Assembly (NCBI GenBank): GCA_905220665.1
Contig: CAJNAR010000158.1
Coordinates: 434,001 to 498,000 of the forward strand
From: Albugo candida
Lineage: Eukaryota; Oomycota; Peronosporomycetes; Albuginales; Albuginaceae
Direction of reading: 5' to 3'
DNA length: 64,000 nt
Part shown: piece after piece, positions 10,957 to 20,200 of the stretch
How the letters are laid out: every line of letters begins with the position of its first letter
Position numbering within the stretch: the stretch's first letter is position 1
Program-made: the position numbers and the translations under genes
Notes under the pieces: model-generated
What the model saw: only the letters and a program-made list of their open reading frames with translations
Databases searched by the model: none
What the model was told of the DNA's origin: nothing

Positions 10957-11278
10957 GATGATTCAGGATCACCAGCGATCAAATAGTGGGCTTTTGTGTG
11001 CTAGAAGCGCTAATGGCTGGAAATGAACTGTATTACTTAATATGGAACGAGTCATGTTGAGACAATTGTGCCGATGAAAACGAATAAAGCGTTCTCGGAT
11101 TGGTCAAAAGAACCATACACCGATTGGCTTGTAGGCCTAAAGGGTAGGGGACAGAGACGAATACGACACTAGGATTGACCAATCAATTTCTCATAAAGGT
11201 TCCACTGTTATCGACTACAGACCCCAGACCTTCTCGCTCGTACTTTATGTGTCCCACACTATATACACGAGGATTGCC
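10957..11278. promoter_or_regulatory. Shared divergent promoter with three CCAAT boxes
   Basis: The region lies between the ATG of glutamate-cysteine ligase (minus) and that of thiamine pyrophosphokinase (plus). ATTGG occurs at 11099-11103 and 11123-11127, and CCAAT at 11179-11183. Two sites face one way and one the other, which suits a bidirectional promoter bound by an NF-Y-type factor. No TATA box is obvious. Confidence 0.45.
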
Positions 11279-12088
11279 ATGCCACGATATTCAACGCGAT
11301 ATTGGAGTCAGCGCGACCCTTCTTTGCCTCAAGCAAGCTTACCCAAAATAGCAGTGATTCTGTTGAATTATAAAAATTTTGGTTGGAAAATACCTAGTTA
11401 TGTCAACGCTCAATCACAACAGGGCAGTCGTGAGCTATTTTGTCATTTATGGAGCAGCGCGCACGTGACAATCTGTGCGGATGGAGGAGCCAACTGCTTG
11501 TACGATGAAGCCACAAAAGTCGAAGCAGAAAGCATTTTTTTGCCAAAATATATAAAAGGTGACTTAGATTCCCTTCGACCAGCAGTGCGAGCATTCTACG
11601 AGCAGCGCGGAAGCGAAATAATACAAGACCTCGATCAAGATTCGAATGACTTGGATAAATGCTTGAATTTACTATGGGATAAACAAGAAGAAATAAGTTC
11701 TGGAATGTTTTCTGTCGTAATTTTTGGTGGAATGGGTGGGCGCTTTGATCAGGAAATGCAAAATATAAATTGCTTGTTTCGGTATCAATCGAAATTTCAG
11801 GAGATTTGTTTGGTATCGGAAAGTACTACAGCACGTTTGTTGGTAGCTGGAAGTCATGAGATTGAGCCCAACTTGGAGTATGAGACCGGAGTATGCGGGA
11901 TCATCCCGCTTGGGGGGCCGTGCCGGAAGCTGACAACGGAGGGCTTGCAGTGGGACGTGACAGATCGGTATTCAGGATTTGGAGAAATGGTTAGCACCTC
12001 CAACCTTATCAAAGAAAAGCGCGTATTGATTCAGAATTCGGATCCGGTGATTTGGACCACAGAACTACATGGCACTGAGTATTCCTGA
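11279..12088 (+). CDS. TPK1: Thiamine pyrophosphokinase
   Basis: A single exon of 269 residues. The frame opens upstream at a GTG, but the first ATG in frame is at 11279 and is preferred. The enzyme transfers pyrophosphate from ATP to thiamine to make thiamine diphosphate in the cytosol. Family motifs are all present: CADGGANCLYD for the nucleotide site, KGDLDSL with the metal-binding Asp pair, QDSNDLDKCL, GGMGGRFDQEM, and the C-terminal thiamine-binding part TTEGLQWD with MVSTSN. The length matches animal and fungal enzymes. The short N-terminal lead (YSTRYWSQRDP) could be a weak mitochondrial signal or just a loose extension. It shares a promoter region with glutamate-cysteine ligase. Confidence 0.93.
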   Translation: MPRYSTRYWSQRDPSLPQASLPKIAVILLNYKNFGWKIPSYVNAQSQQGSRELFCHLWSSAHVTICADGGANCLYDEATKVEAESIFLPKYIKGDLDSLRPAVRAFYEQRGSEIIQDLDQDSNDLDKCLNLLWDKQEEISSGMFSVVIFGGMGGRFDQEMQNINCLFRYQSKFQEICLVSESTTARLLVAGSHEIEPNLEYETGVCGIIPLGGPCRKLTTEGLQWDVTDRYSGFGEMVSTSNLIKEKRVLIQNSDPVIWTTELHGTEYS

Positions 12089-12246
12089 AAGTACTACGAC
12101 TTTTCGATTTTTTATGCTGTTGCGTACTATTCCAATTTCAATTTCTGAGAGCTTATTTCTGTCGCTTTCTCGTGAGTGGCCATGTAGCGTAGTATTGCGC
12201 GTTCGAGGCCCATGCATTGCGTACAGTAAGTCAGATGCCTGTTTGG

Positions 12247-12367
12247 CTGATTTTATTCAGCACGACTAGTTTCAGCACTCTAAACGCTTCGATCGTAGGT
12301 GACTGTCACAAAGTCTTGCAACAGAGAGCAAAATAGTACTGAAACTAGTCTTGCTGAATGATATCAG
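12247..12367. repeat. 121-bp element with 33-bp terminal inverted arms
   Basis: The left arm 12247-12279 and right arm 12335-12367 are inverted copies with about five mismatches. The core is GACTAGTTTCAG, preceded by ATTCAGCA. The 55-bp centre is unrelated. The size and layout resemble a small foldback or MITE-type element. I do not see a clear target-site duplication. Confidence 0.5.
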
Positions 12368-13390
12368 TCATTTCTGATGTTCACATTGCGAGGTCCAAGT
12401 GGCTCTTTGTGTGTTCTCTGCATAGTGTGGTCACATTGAAAAGGTATTACCGCAAGGAACACTCGTGTGCACATATCGATTGACACATAATATTGGAGTA
12501 GGTAACTGGCGATTTATAAGCTTGTGTGGTATCATTATTTTTTGCAAGCTGATCGCATCAAGCTATGCAAACTGTGTGGGTAGTGTGGGCATACTACATT
12601 GATCGCAATTATAAAGTCATAACTTCGCATCAATTGTGTAAGGCTCAACGAAACTCGAACATCAAATTACCCATAGCATGGAACTTCGTCGACTCGGCCA
12701 TCTGTGTTCTCTCACGTGGGTATAATTCACAGTTGAGTCGAAGCATCCAATTACCAGAAAAGTAGAAACATGCACATCCAAGCTTGCCACAATCAATCGA
12801 ACTTGATTCTCATTACATACAGTCGTCACATTCAGAATCAATTGACTACTTACTGAACACCAGTGCCAGCGAAGAGAAAGTAGAATTCAGCATGCAATAA
12901 AGACAATGACAAGTGTAAGGGAAACATTGATGCTACACTATGTCGCTGTTCCACATGGAAAAACTTTGATGTTGTTTGAGCTACTAAAAGTCAGCCATAC
13001 ACATTTGGCATCACAAGGATTACACTACTATACCATTTTGCCGCTGTTTTGCTACTCCAATGTTATTTCCCGCTGCTCTTTCTTCTTTTCCTATCAAATG
13101 GAATAAAAAAAGCTCATTGTGGCAGAATTTACAAGTGCGCGGCTCAATGCCTTTACATAGGGCATTTTGCTAAATGCACAAATGTAAATGCCCTTTTACA
13201 TAAATATACAAACAATTGTTCGATAAGTCATGTGCGCATTTAGTAGGAATTATCTGAATCGTTATGTAGATTTAAATTCTCATGCTGTAATTCCCTAACT
13301 TTCATGGAGCAGCAACGTAGTAAGAGACCCAAAATCATACTGTACAGTTCACAGATACATTATATACTGATACGTATGATATGCACTTTC

Positions 13391-13426
13391 CCTGCCTCCC
13401 TGCCTCCATGCCTCCATGCCTCCATG
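13391..13426. repeat. 8-bp tandem repeat
   Basis: Two CCTGCCTC units are followed by two CATGCCTC units and a partial CATG. This is a short imperfect minisatellite about 260 bp upstream of the secreted pseudoprotease gene. It is probably unstable in length and no other role is visible. Confidence 0.75.
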
Positions 13427-13687
13427 CGCAGTGTGCAGTAAATCCAGGGTATCGGCGTTGCAATTAGACGCGATCCATCAACAGTGCAGCACGAATGCAC
13501 TGTGACTGTGTTGCTACAAATCACCGTGACCAACGGAGTATATGCTTGAACTGGCGAGACACACTTTTAGTATCATGTCATCGATGTATAAGCGCTACTT
13601 CAATTGACAAAAATAGAGTAGATACTGAGATCCGTGCTCTATCGTTCAGTACGCTTTATTCATCGTCTTGAGTGAGTGTACAACGCA

Positions 13688-14509
13688 ATGTTCGCGCGAC
13701 TATCGTTCATCGGTTTAATTCTCAGCAGCCATGTCACTGACATGTATGGTTTCAATTTCAAGAATCGTTGTGGATCACGGACGCAAAAAAATGTATTATC
13801 GGTAGCGGTAGGAGCGCTTACCAATGCATCAGATCCTGATGGTATCGCCTACTGCGTGGCAACTCTGGTCGACGCAACTCACGTTGTAACCGCAACCAGT
13901 TGCCCTTTATTGGTAGATGCGAATGCACTAAATCGGCCAGCGTATTTTGCATACAAGATCACGCAACAAGGGTTACCTTTTTTTGTCAAGGTGAATAAGC
14001 TACTCCTGCCAAGAAACAACCCTTTGAGTAAGGACCACCTTATTTACGTACTAGAAATAGATCGTGTGCAAAACGTAGTGCCAGCTCTACTTTCCAAGGG
14101 TAAACCTGCCAAACACAGTACTTATATGGTATTCAATATTGGAATCGAACTTCCGGAGGAGATTCCACCGACAAAACTGCGTAAGGAATGGGTAACTGGT
14201 TTACAACAGATTCAAACTGAGATTGTCTGTTCTGGGGCACACAGATATCACCCGAGCAAAACAGGCGAAATCCCAAACTACAAGGAAGGACATACTGTAT
14301 GTGCAAGTTCGACTTGTTTTTCTCTATGTGAACATGAACAAGGAATGCCGCTGATACGGAAGGGAGAGGGCAATAGTCAAATTATCGTTGGCATTATGTG
14401 GCTGCCGCCGGACGATTCGTTTAAGACGTCTGTACCTTCAACTTATATACTTCCGTCGGCATACTATGACTATATCAATCAAAATGCGAAAGTTACCTGG
14501 GTGCAATAG
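13688..14509 (+). CDS. Secreted trypsin-fold pseudoprotease, glucanase-inhibitor-like
   Basis: A single exon of 273 residues starting at ATG 13688 (the frame also opens at a GTG four codons earlier). The first ~21 residues form a signal peptide (MFARLSFIGLILSSHVTD), so the protein should be secreted. The remainder follows the chymotrypsin S1 layout but the catalytic triad is lost. The His motif normally reading TAAHC is TATSC. The Asp region is SKDHLIYVLEID. The GDSGGP serine motif is replaced by EHEQGMPL. Cysteines around these motifs are kept, so the fold is probably intact. Oomycete glucanase-inhibitor proteins (GIPs), first described in Phytophthora sojae, are exactly such inactive S1 homologs and bind plant endoglucanases. 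The S1 fold and inactivity are read from sequence. The GIP role is inferred, and another ligand is possible. Confidence 0.72.
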   Translation: MFARLSFIGLILSSHVTDMYGFNFKNRCGSRTQKNVLSVAVGALTNASDPDGIAYCVATLVDATHVVTATSCPLLVDANALNRPAYFAYKITQQGLPFFVKVNKLLLPRNNPLSKDHLIYVLEIDRVQNVVPALLSKGKPAKHSTYMVFNIGIELPEEIPPTKLRKEWVTGLQQIQTEIVCSGAHRYHPSKTGEIPNYKEGHTVCASSTCFSLCEHEQGMPLIRKGEGNSQIIVGIMWLPPDDSFKTSVPSTYILPSAYYDYINQNAKVTWVQ

Positions 14510-15519
14510 TACAAATGTTCTACTTAATGAAAAAGTATGGTGCATTTCAGTGTTTTCTTTTATGCATGTAAAACGTAGCTCTTCCAAGACTGTAAATGAG
14601 AAGATACAAATTTTCTCGCGCAAAACGCATGTCAAGGCAAGTTGCTGTGTAGAAATTGTTTCAACGAAAGCTGGAGACTTGTTATCTAGAGGCAAGTAAT
14701 GAATCCTGTGTTGGTTAAGTAATATCTGACGTTGTTTTCGTCTATTAAGTCAAAATTCCGAATGTAAGCTTATAAGCAGCTTATGCGAATGTCTACATTT
14801 AGACATTTTCGACAATGCAAAATATTTGCGCACCTGCATCATCGATGGCATTCTGTCCACTTGCGCGCAGTCAGCTCTAGGCCCACTAGCATATGGAAGG
14901 CTTCCTTCTCGTCTCCATGGAGCTTAACAGAGAAAAGGAACTGATTGGGGGGAGCCATTTATGCACGTGAGACCTTTGTGGGTACTACTTCAGTACCTTA
15001 TAGCGGATGTATGTCCGCGAATGACTGATCGCGTTTGGGTTCAATGTGACCATTTGGAGCACTTGACACTATTTCCCATGTGATATCATAGAAGCTCTGC
15101 ATTGCACACTGCCAGAGGTTGAATTCCTGCGCTTGTGGCTTGTGTGGAGGGGTTGTAAATGGAAGGCGCTGAGATCAAGTGGTCTGGAAATCGGTTTTGT
15201 CGTATCGTTATGGATCCCATTACAATACAAATGTTTTGTTTGTGCGCTTGGTCGTCAACATGCGATAGCATACGATTGGATTGTCGTATGGGATGTAATT
15301 ATGCAGCTTCTTATTTTGATCGGATGGATATCGTAACTTTTCATGAGGACGACGAAAAGAACTTGACCAAGTCGAGGACGGAATCCATGTCTGTATCGCC
15401 TGTGTCATGCCATTGCTATTGATTTTGCTTTTGTGATGCTGAAAAATCGGTGGAGCATTTGGCGTTTCCACGATCGGCTCGGCTGGTGTAACATTGCACG
15501 AAAAGCAATAAAGTAGAAA
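14510..15519. other. Intergenic, no gene seen
   Basis: Frames here (15133-15336, 15220-15471) are short and mutually overlapping. A perfect small hairpin, AATGTCTA-CATT-TAGACATT, lies at about 14789-14808. No RNA gene or transposon remnant is recognised. Confidence 0.45.
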
Positions 15520-16165
15520 TCATAAAGCATGGATGTTTTGCTGCTGGCTCGATTCGATGGCGGAATATTCGTTGCTTTCACTCAAATTTGCCTTTACTTT
15601 CGACACTGGTGCCTTTATATACGGTGGGCGACCATCCTGGACGACAGGTACCGAGAACGAATCCAACTAGATCGATAAAAAGACGTATTTTGCGAGGCAC
15701 CAAGATGAGCTCAGTGCTCGGCAATGTCGGGTTGAATTTGACTTTCGTTGTCCGATCTTTTACACGACACACTCGATAATTGCTCTTGCCCGATTGAGAA
15801 CAAGGAAAGTAAGGGTATATAGTAAGGCGAATCTATTCCTCTTGCTTCGGAAGGCTGAACGAAAATAATGCGCCTGCCAGAAACTTAGTACCACCTCAGA
15901 TCCCATGAGAACACCGAATAAAAATACCTGCTGCTTCGATGCTTTTCTTCAGATGTTTGCGTGTATAGCAATTGCTGGTTGTTGACTTCAGTATCTCGAT
16001 ATGTTGTCCTCTTTCTAAAACTGCGGACAATCCAATGGTGCAATTCTATCGACAGAGATTCTGGTTACATCGACGATAGTGAAGTGCAGCCTCTTTTTCC
16101 AGCACACGCGCTGAAGATTCGAAATTTGGTACAGTGCTTTGTATTGATAGAAGGAACAATCTCAT
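15520..16165 (-). CDS. Hypothetical small protein, multi-exon (model uncertain)
   Basis: Protein-like pieces on the minus strand join in frame as 16165-16069, 16020-15928, 15873-15861, 15782-15652 and 15605-15520, for about 139 residues. The first two exons give a helical, charged stretch (VLEKEAALHYRRFLERGQ, then RKHLKKSIEAA). The fourth gives KVKFNPTLPSTELILVPRKI and the last gives SKVKANLSESNEYSAIESS. Introns would be 48, 54, 78 and 46 bp. The 13-nt third exon and the 78-bp intron with a GTTCAG donor are the weak points, and the 5' and 3' halves could belong to two genes. I do not recognise the family. No signal peptide or membrane segment is seen. Confidence 0.35.
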
Positions 16166-16390
16166 GATGGTCATATCTGCATTTTGAAATAGAGCTACAA
16201 AGTGCTGTCAAAGTATTATCAATGAAGCACGAATGAGCATCGATGGATGCTTTTTTGATGATTTGCTAGTATCATTCCGCTACAACTTTGCAAACGTTCC
16301 CGGCCAGATGTGATCGCGTCGATCTGGATTTTGAATTCTGTCCAGCTTATTACACGTCAATGTATTACAAGAAAAAAATATTGTTTCTGT

Positions 16391-17077
16391 CTAATTCAAG
16401 TAGAGAATTGTATCATCACATACAAGAGAGTTAGAAGAATAAAGACGTACCGAAGGACATTGAAAATTGAGAACGTATGGACACTTTCGAACGACATCTT
16501 CACATATCGACAGACACGTTCGATGTCTCGCGTTTATGCCTTCCTGACATCTTTCCTTTCCAGACGGATTGCGCTCCATGCAAATCGAGTGGTGGTACTC
16601 ATCGTCAGGCTTGTCAAGTTTAGTACTATTCCCCGCATACCCACACTTTTGGAATTTGATGCTACAAATCCAATACTTGTACGCTTCACGGCAGCTTTCA
16701 CACGAGTGGAGGCTATATTTGAAGCTACATCCAAAACGCAGCAGAACTGTATTGACATTATCATAGTACATTTTTGCCATCGTATCTGAATCCAATCCAT
16801 CTTTATCCTCTGAATCAACCACAGCAACGTAATCGATCATTGTGCAAAACGGCAACGAATTTTTCTTTATTGCGCGACATACAGGTGATTTTGGCTCCTC
16901 CCTAAAACGGAAAGCGCTAGTATCACTCGCTATATTCCAAAATATAACCAGAATGAGAATTGTTTTCCTCAGAAATCGACTTTGAGCGCTCGTAATCGCC
17001 GCGCGCTCTTTCATCAAGTTGAAGTTGATAAAAACTGTGAAAATGAATATGTCAGCATACTTGACGGTTTTCTTCAT
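16391..17077 (-). CDS. Mid1/FAM155-like cysteine-rich membrane-anchored protein
   Basis: A single frame of 228 residues from ATG 17077, or from Met22 at 17014 if the short lead is not used. A hydrophobic stretch (LRKTILILVIFWNIASD, ~36-52) acts as signal peptide or anchor, followed by an extracellular part with about 13 cysteines. Its pattern is CRAIKK..FC, then SLHSCESCREAYKYWICS, then C..CLSICEDVVRKCPYVLNFQC. The order C-x2-C-x4-YK-x-W-x-C and later C-x3-C-x-x-V-x-x-CP resembles the Cys-rich domain of fungal Mid1 and animal FAM155/NALF1, accessory subunits of Cch1 and NALCN cation channels, which is itself Frizzled-like. A role as partner of a voltage-gated-type Ca/Na leak channel is therefore inferred. 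It is divergent from ATG2 (195 bp between starts). A Frizzled-CRD protein of other function is the alternative. Confidence 0.62.
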   Translation of the reverse strand: MKKTVKYADIFIFTVFINFNLMKERAAITSAQSRFLRKTILILVIFWNIASDTSAFRFREEPKSPVCRAIKKNSLPFCTMIDYVAVVDSEDKDGLDSDTMAKMYYDNVNTVLLRFGCSFKYSLHSCESCREAYKYWICSIKFQKCGYAGNSTKLDKPDDEYHHSICMERNPSGKERCQEGINARHRTCLSICEDVVRKCPYVLNFQCPSVRLYSSNSLVCDDTILYLN

Positions 17078-17272
17078 TCACGGTACTCGAAGAAAAAATC
17101 TCAACGTTTAAGTATTATAATTCAATCCGAAAGGAAATTATAAACAAGAAGAGCATCCACGCGCGTTGTTTCTCGCTTGTCAAAATTCAGCAAACAGCAA
17201 TTAAATTACCTTATCAGGCAAAATAGGTGATAAGAGTGTTGATCACTTGATTGAAAAGGGAAAGTTGAACTT

Positions 17273-20200
17273 ATGCAATTCTTAAGGCAACTTACGGACC
17301 CCGCGCTCAAACGTTTGTACAAATTTGTGTTAAAGCGACTTATTGGGCGATATTTGGCGCATGATGAATTGGATTTAGATCAATTAGACGTTCATGTCCG
17401 CGCAGGAAAGATCGAATTGTGTGATCTGAAACTCAACGCCGATGTGCTGAATGCGGAATGGTTTGACATCTGGAATTCTTCGTCGCAAAAAAGTGGAAAT
17501 AGTGCTCCATTTCGAATTGAAAAAGGATATATCGGGTCTGTGAGAGTGACAATTTCGTACGCAAAGATTCTGACAGAAAGCTGCAATGTGGAATTCGATG
17601 ATATTGAATTACTTTTGGTACCCAATAGTGTCAGCTCGTATTCTGATCCAAAATGCGATTCGGCTGCTCAATTATCACCTCAGCGAAATAGCTCCGATAA
17701 ACCCAAAGAGAAGAGTATGGAGAATACCGTGGGAATTAAAGATCAACGAGATTTGATTTCTCAAGAAGGCCTGGATTTCGTGGCGAGCTGGATTGAGCAA
17801 GTGACGTCCAGGATCAAGATCACCGTTTCGAACGTTTGCATTCGATTGGAGACCAGGGATTCAAATGGTGAAGTACGATCACGGGACAGAAACGCGTCAG
17901 ATCATGAACAAGAAGCTGAAAGGAATGAAAGTGTCGCGCTTGTATGCAGATTGAAATGGGCACAATTCACGGATGAATCGGTGGTGCACAATGGAAGCGT
18001 AATACTATCCGAAGAGGATCAGAATGGGGCTCAGGGAGGAATCAGATCGCTTACAAGCTCGGTTATTTTTGGTATCACTCAGAAAATTATCAAATTTAGA
18101 GGGATCAGCGTTGAGATTGTCAGAGATGATGTCTCTGGTGAAGAGGGAGGTATCACCAGATGGATCCTATTTCTTAGTGACACTTCACGCCAGGGATATG
18201 TGCAGGTCAAATTGGCGCAGCAGGAATTAATGGATGTACCTAGCATCGACGCCGATATTTTTTTACATTCGAGCAAGATCGTCATTCAGCCGCGCTATTT
18301 TAAAGCATTTGAGACTTTGATTGACGCCTTTGATGTCGAAAGTGCAGATAAAAGCTGCCCAGAAGGTGGATATGTTCATCCGAGCTCACAGAGCTTGTAC
18401 CATTCTATTTGTGAAGGGCACCCATCTTGGCTTGAAATGAGAGAGGATGAAAGTCAAAATCGCGGACAAGATAAGAAAAAGTGGAGTCTCTCGACAACGG
18501 AATTCGAACGTATCGAAGAAATTCTGATGCAGTATCGTAAGACAAAAGAAGAACTACAGGTAGCCCAGCGATCTTATCTCAGCGGTCAAAGAAGAAGTGA
18601 CTCATCTATTGCTAATAGTCATGCAATTTCTGGGGTTTTGAACGTCGAGAATGTCGAATGTTCTGGTTTATCTGATGTCGAGGAAGATGATTTTTTTGAA
18701 TGCAATTCTGGCATGGAACAGACAGGAACTTTTGATATGCGGCAGTCAATATACGCTTCAATGACGGGTGAGGCAGATATGATGAATCCTAGTTGCACAC
18801 TTACTGGAAAATATAAACGTTCGAAGGACCGACAGGCCCGGAATCGAGCCAAGTTACATCTGCTGGAATTTGAGATCATCATCTTGTATGAAGACGTTCA
18901 AGATGATGACGACGTGGAGAATCCAGAATCCAGTCATGAGCATACAGGCAATTTCGTGCCGACACATTTAATAGGCCTCGAAAGGCGAGAACGGCTCACG
19001 ATGACTATGTCGGATGTGCTCTGCTCATCGGTTTTGTATTCATCACAATCAACCATGAGCGCTACTATCGGGAATTTCGATATTTTTGAGCACGCTGTTC
19101 CAAGTCTTGGGATGATCAGTGTTGGGGAGGCGCAACCTCTTCTAAAGATTCAGATCCTACGACTCTCTGATTCCTTAATGCAAAAGGGTCACGAGGTCCA
19201 ATCGTCTTCTGCCATCACAATTTCAACCAGGATAGACTATGAAACAAGTTCCACGACAAGCAATGGTGCAAATACTATATCATCCATCAATATTCAAGTA
19301 CGAGCGCAGCCAATTATCGTGGAATGGGACATGTACATTTTGAATCGCTCCTTCAACCTATTGCAAGCAATAGAGGATCGCTCCAAAAAATCGGTTGTAA
19401 GAACCGAAGGAAAAGACGTACGATCTGTTATCAGAACACTCGAAATTTCAACTGAAGCTGCCCAATTTGTTCTCAGATTTCCAATGATTGGAAGTGATGT
19501 CATTAGGTACGGGCTATCGTCCACGCGTGGTCTTTGTGAAGATAGAATTGTGATCACATTGAGACACCTCGTCATCGCATCTCAAGTCCAGCCAAATGGC
19601 GAGAAAGAAGACGCAAAGAGAAGCAGTGAAGCAACACTACACTGGCTATTGGAGTACAAATTTGAATTTGATGATGTGCATGTCGAGCTTTGTACCAAAA
19701 AAGATGACAACCAGCGTACTGGAGAAGATGTCAACTACACTTTGGTAGACGGGACCAGCGACACTGGTCAATCCGATAATCATTCGATCATTCTAAGGAT
19801 TCAAGATCCATCACAAACTTCGATCGAGGAAGCTATCAAGATGCGAATGCCTTTTGATGAAGCAATCAAACACGGGGCAGACATCGATAGTGCACGAGTT
19901 GGTTTGAATGGCTGGAGCGGAAGTACACATTCTACCGCCCAAGCTTTTGAATGCGCCGCTGCACCAGCGTCACTCTACTTCCTCGACATGAAGATCAACA
20001 ATGCGAAATTTACTCTTTCCAAATCTTCCTTTGGTCGTCTGCTAGTTCTTTTCGAGGCTCTACTATCGATAAATCCTGTAGAAGTGGATGAGTGCATTGC
20101 AACAGTTTCACGTGAAAGCCGTCCTAATTACATGAGTATGAAGCTTACGCTCTCCAAAGGCAAACTGGAGCTGCAACATACAAGAGAATACGGTAGCGGC

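Larger units (their letters stand above)
12089..13687. other. Intergenic region with repeats, no gene seen
   Basis: These 1.6 kb hold an inverted repeat (12247-12367) and a short 8-bp tandem repeat (13391-13426). The open frames at 12565-12765 and 12906-13106 lack protein-like composition or motifs. The right end should contain the promoter of the secreted protein gene at 13688. Confidence 0.5.

Noticed and set aside
13688..14509. Active trypsin
   Set aside because: The catalytic His and Ser motifs are replaced, so ordinary serine-protease activity is not possible.
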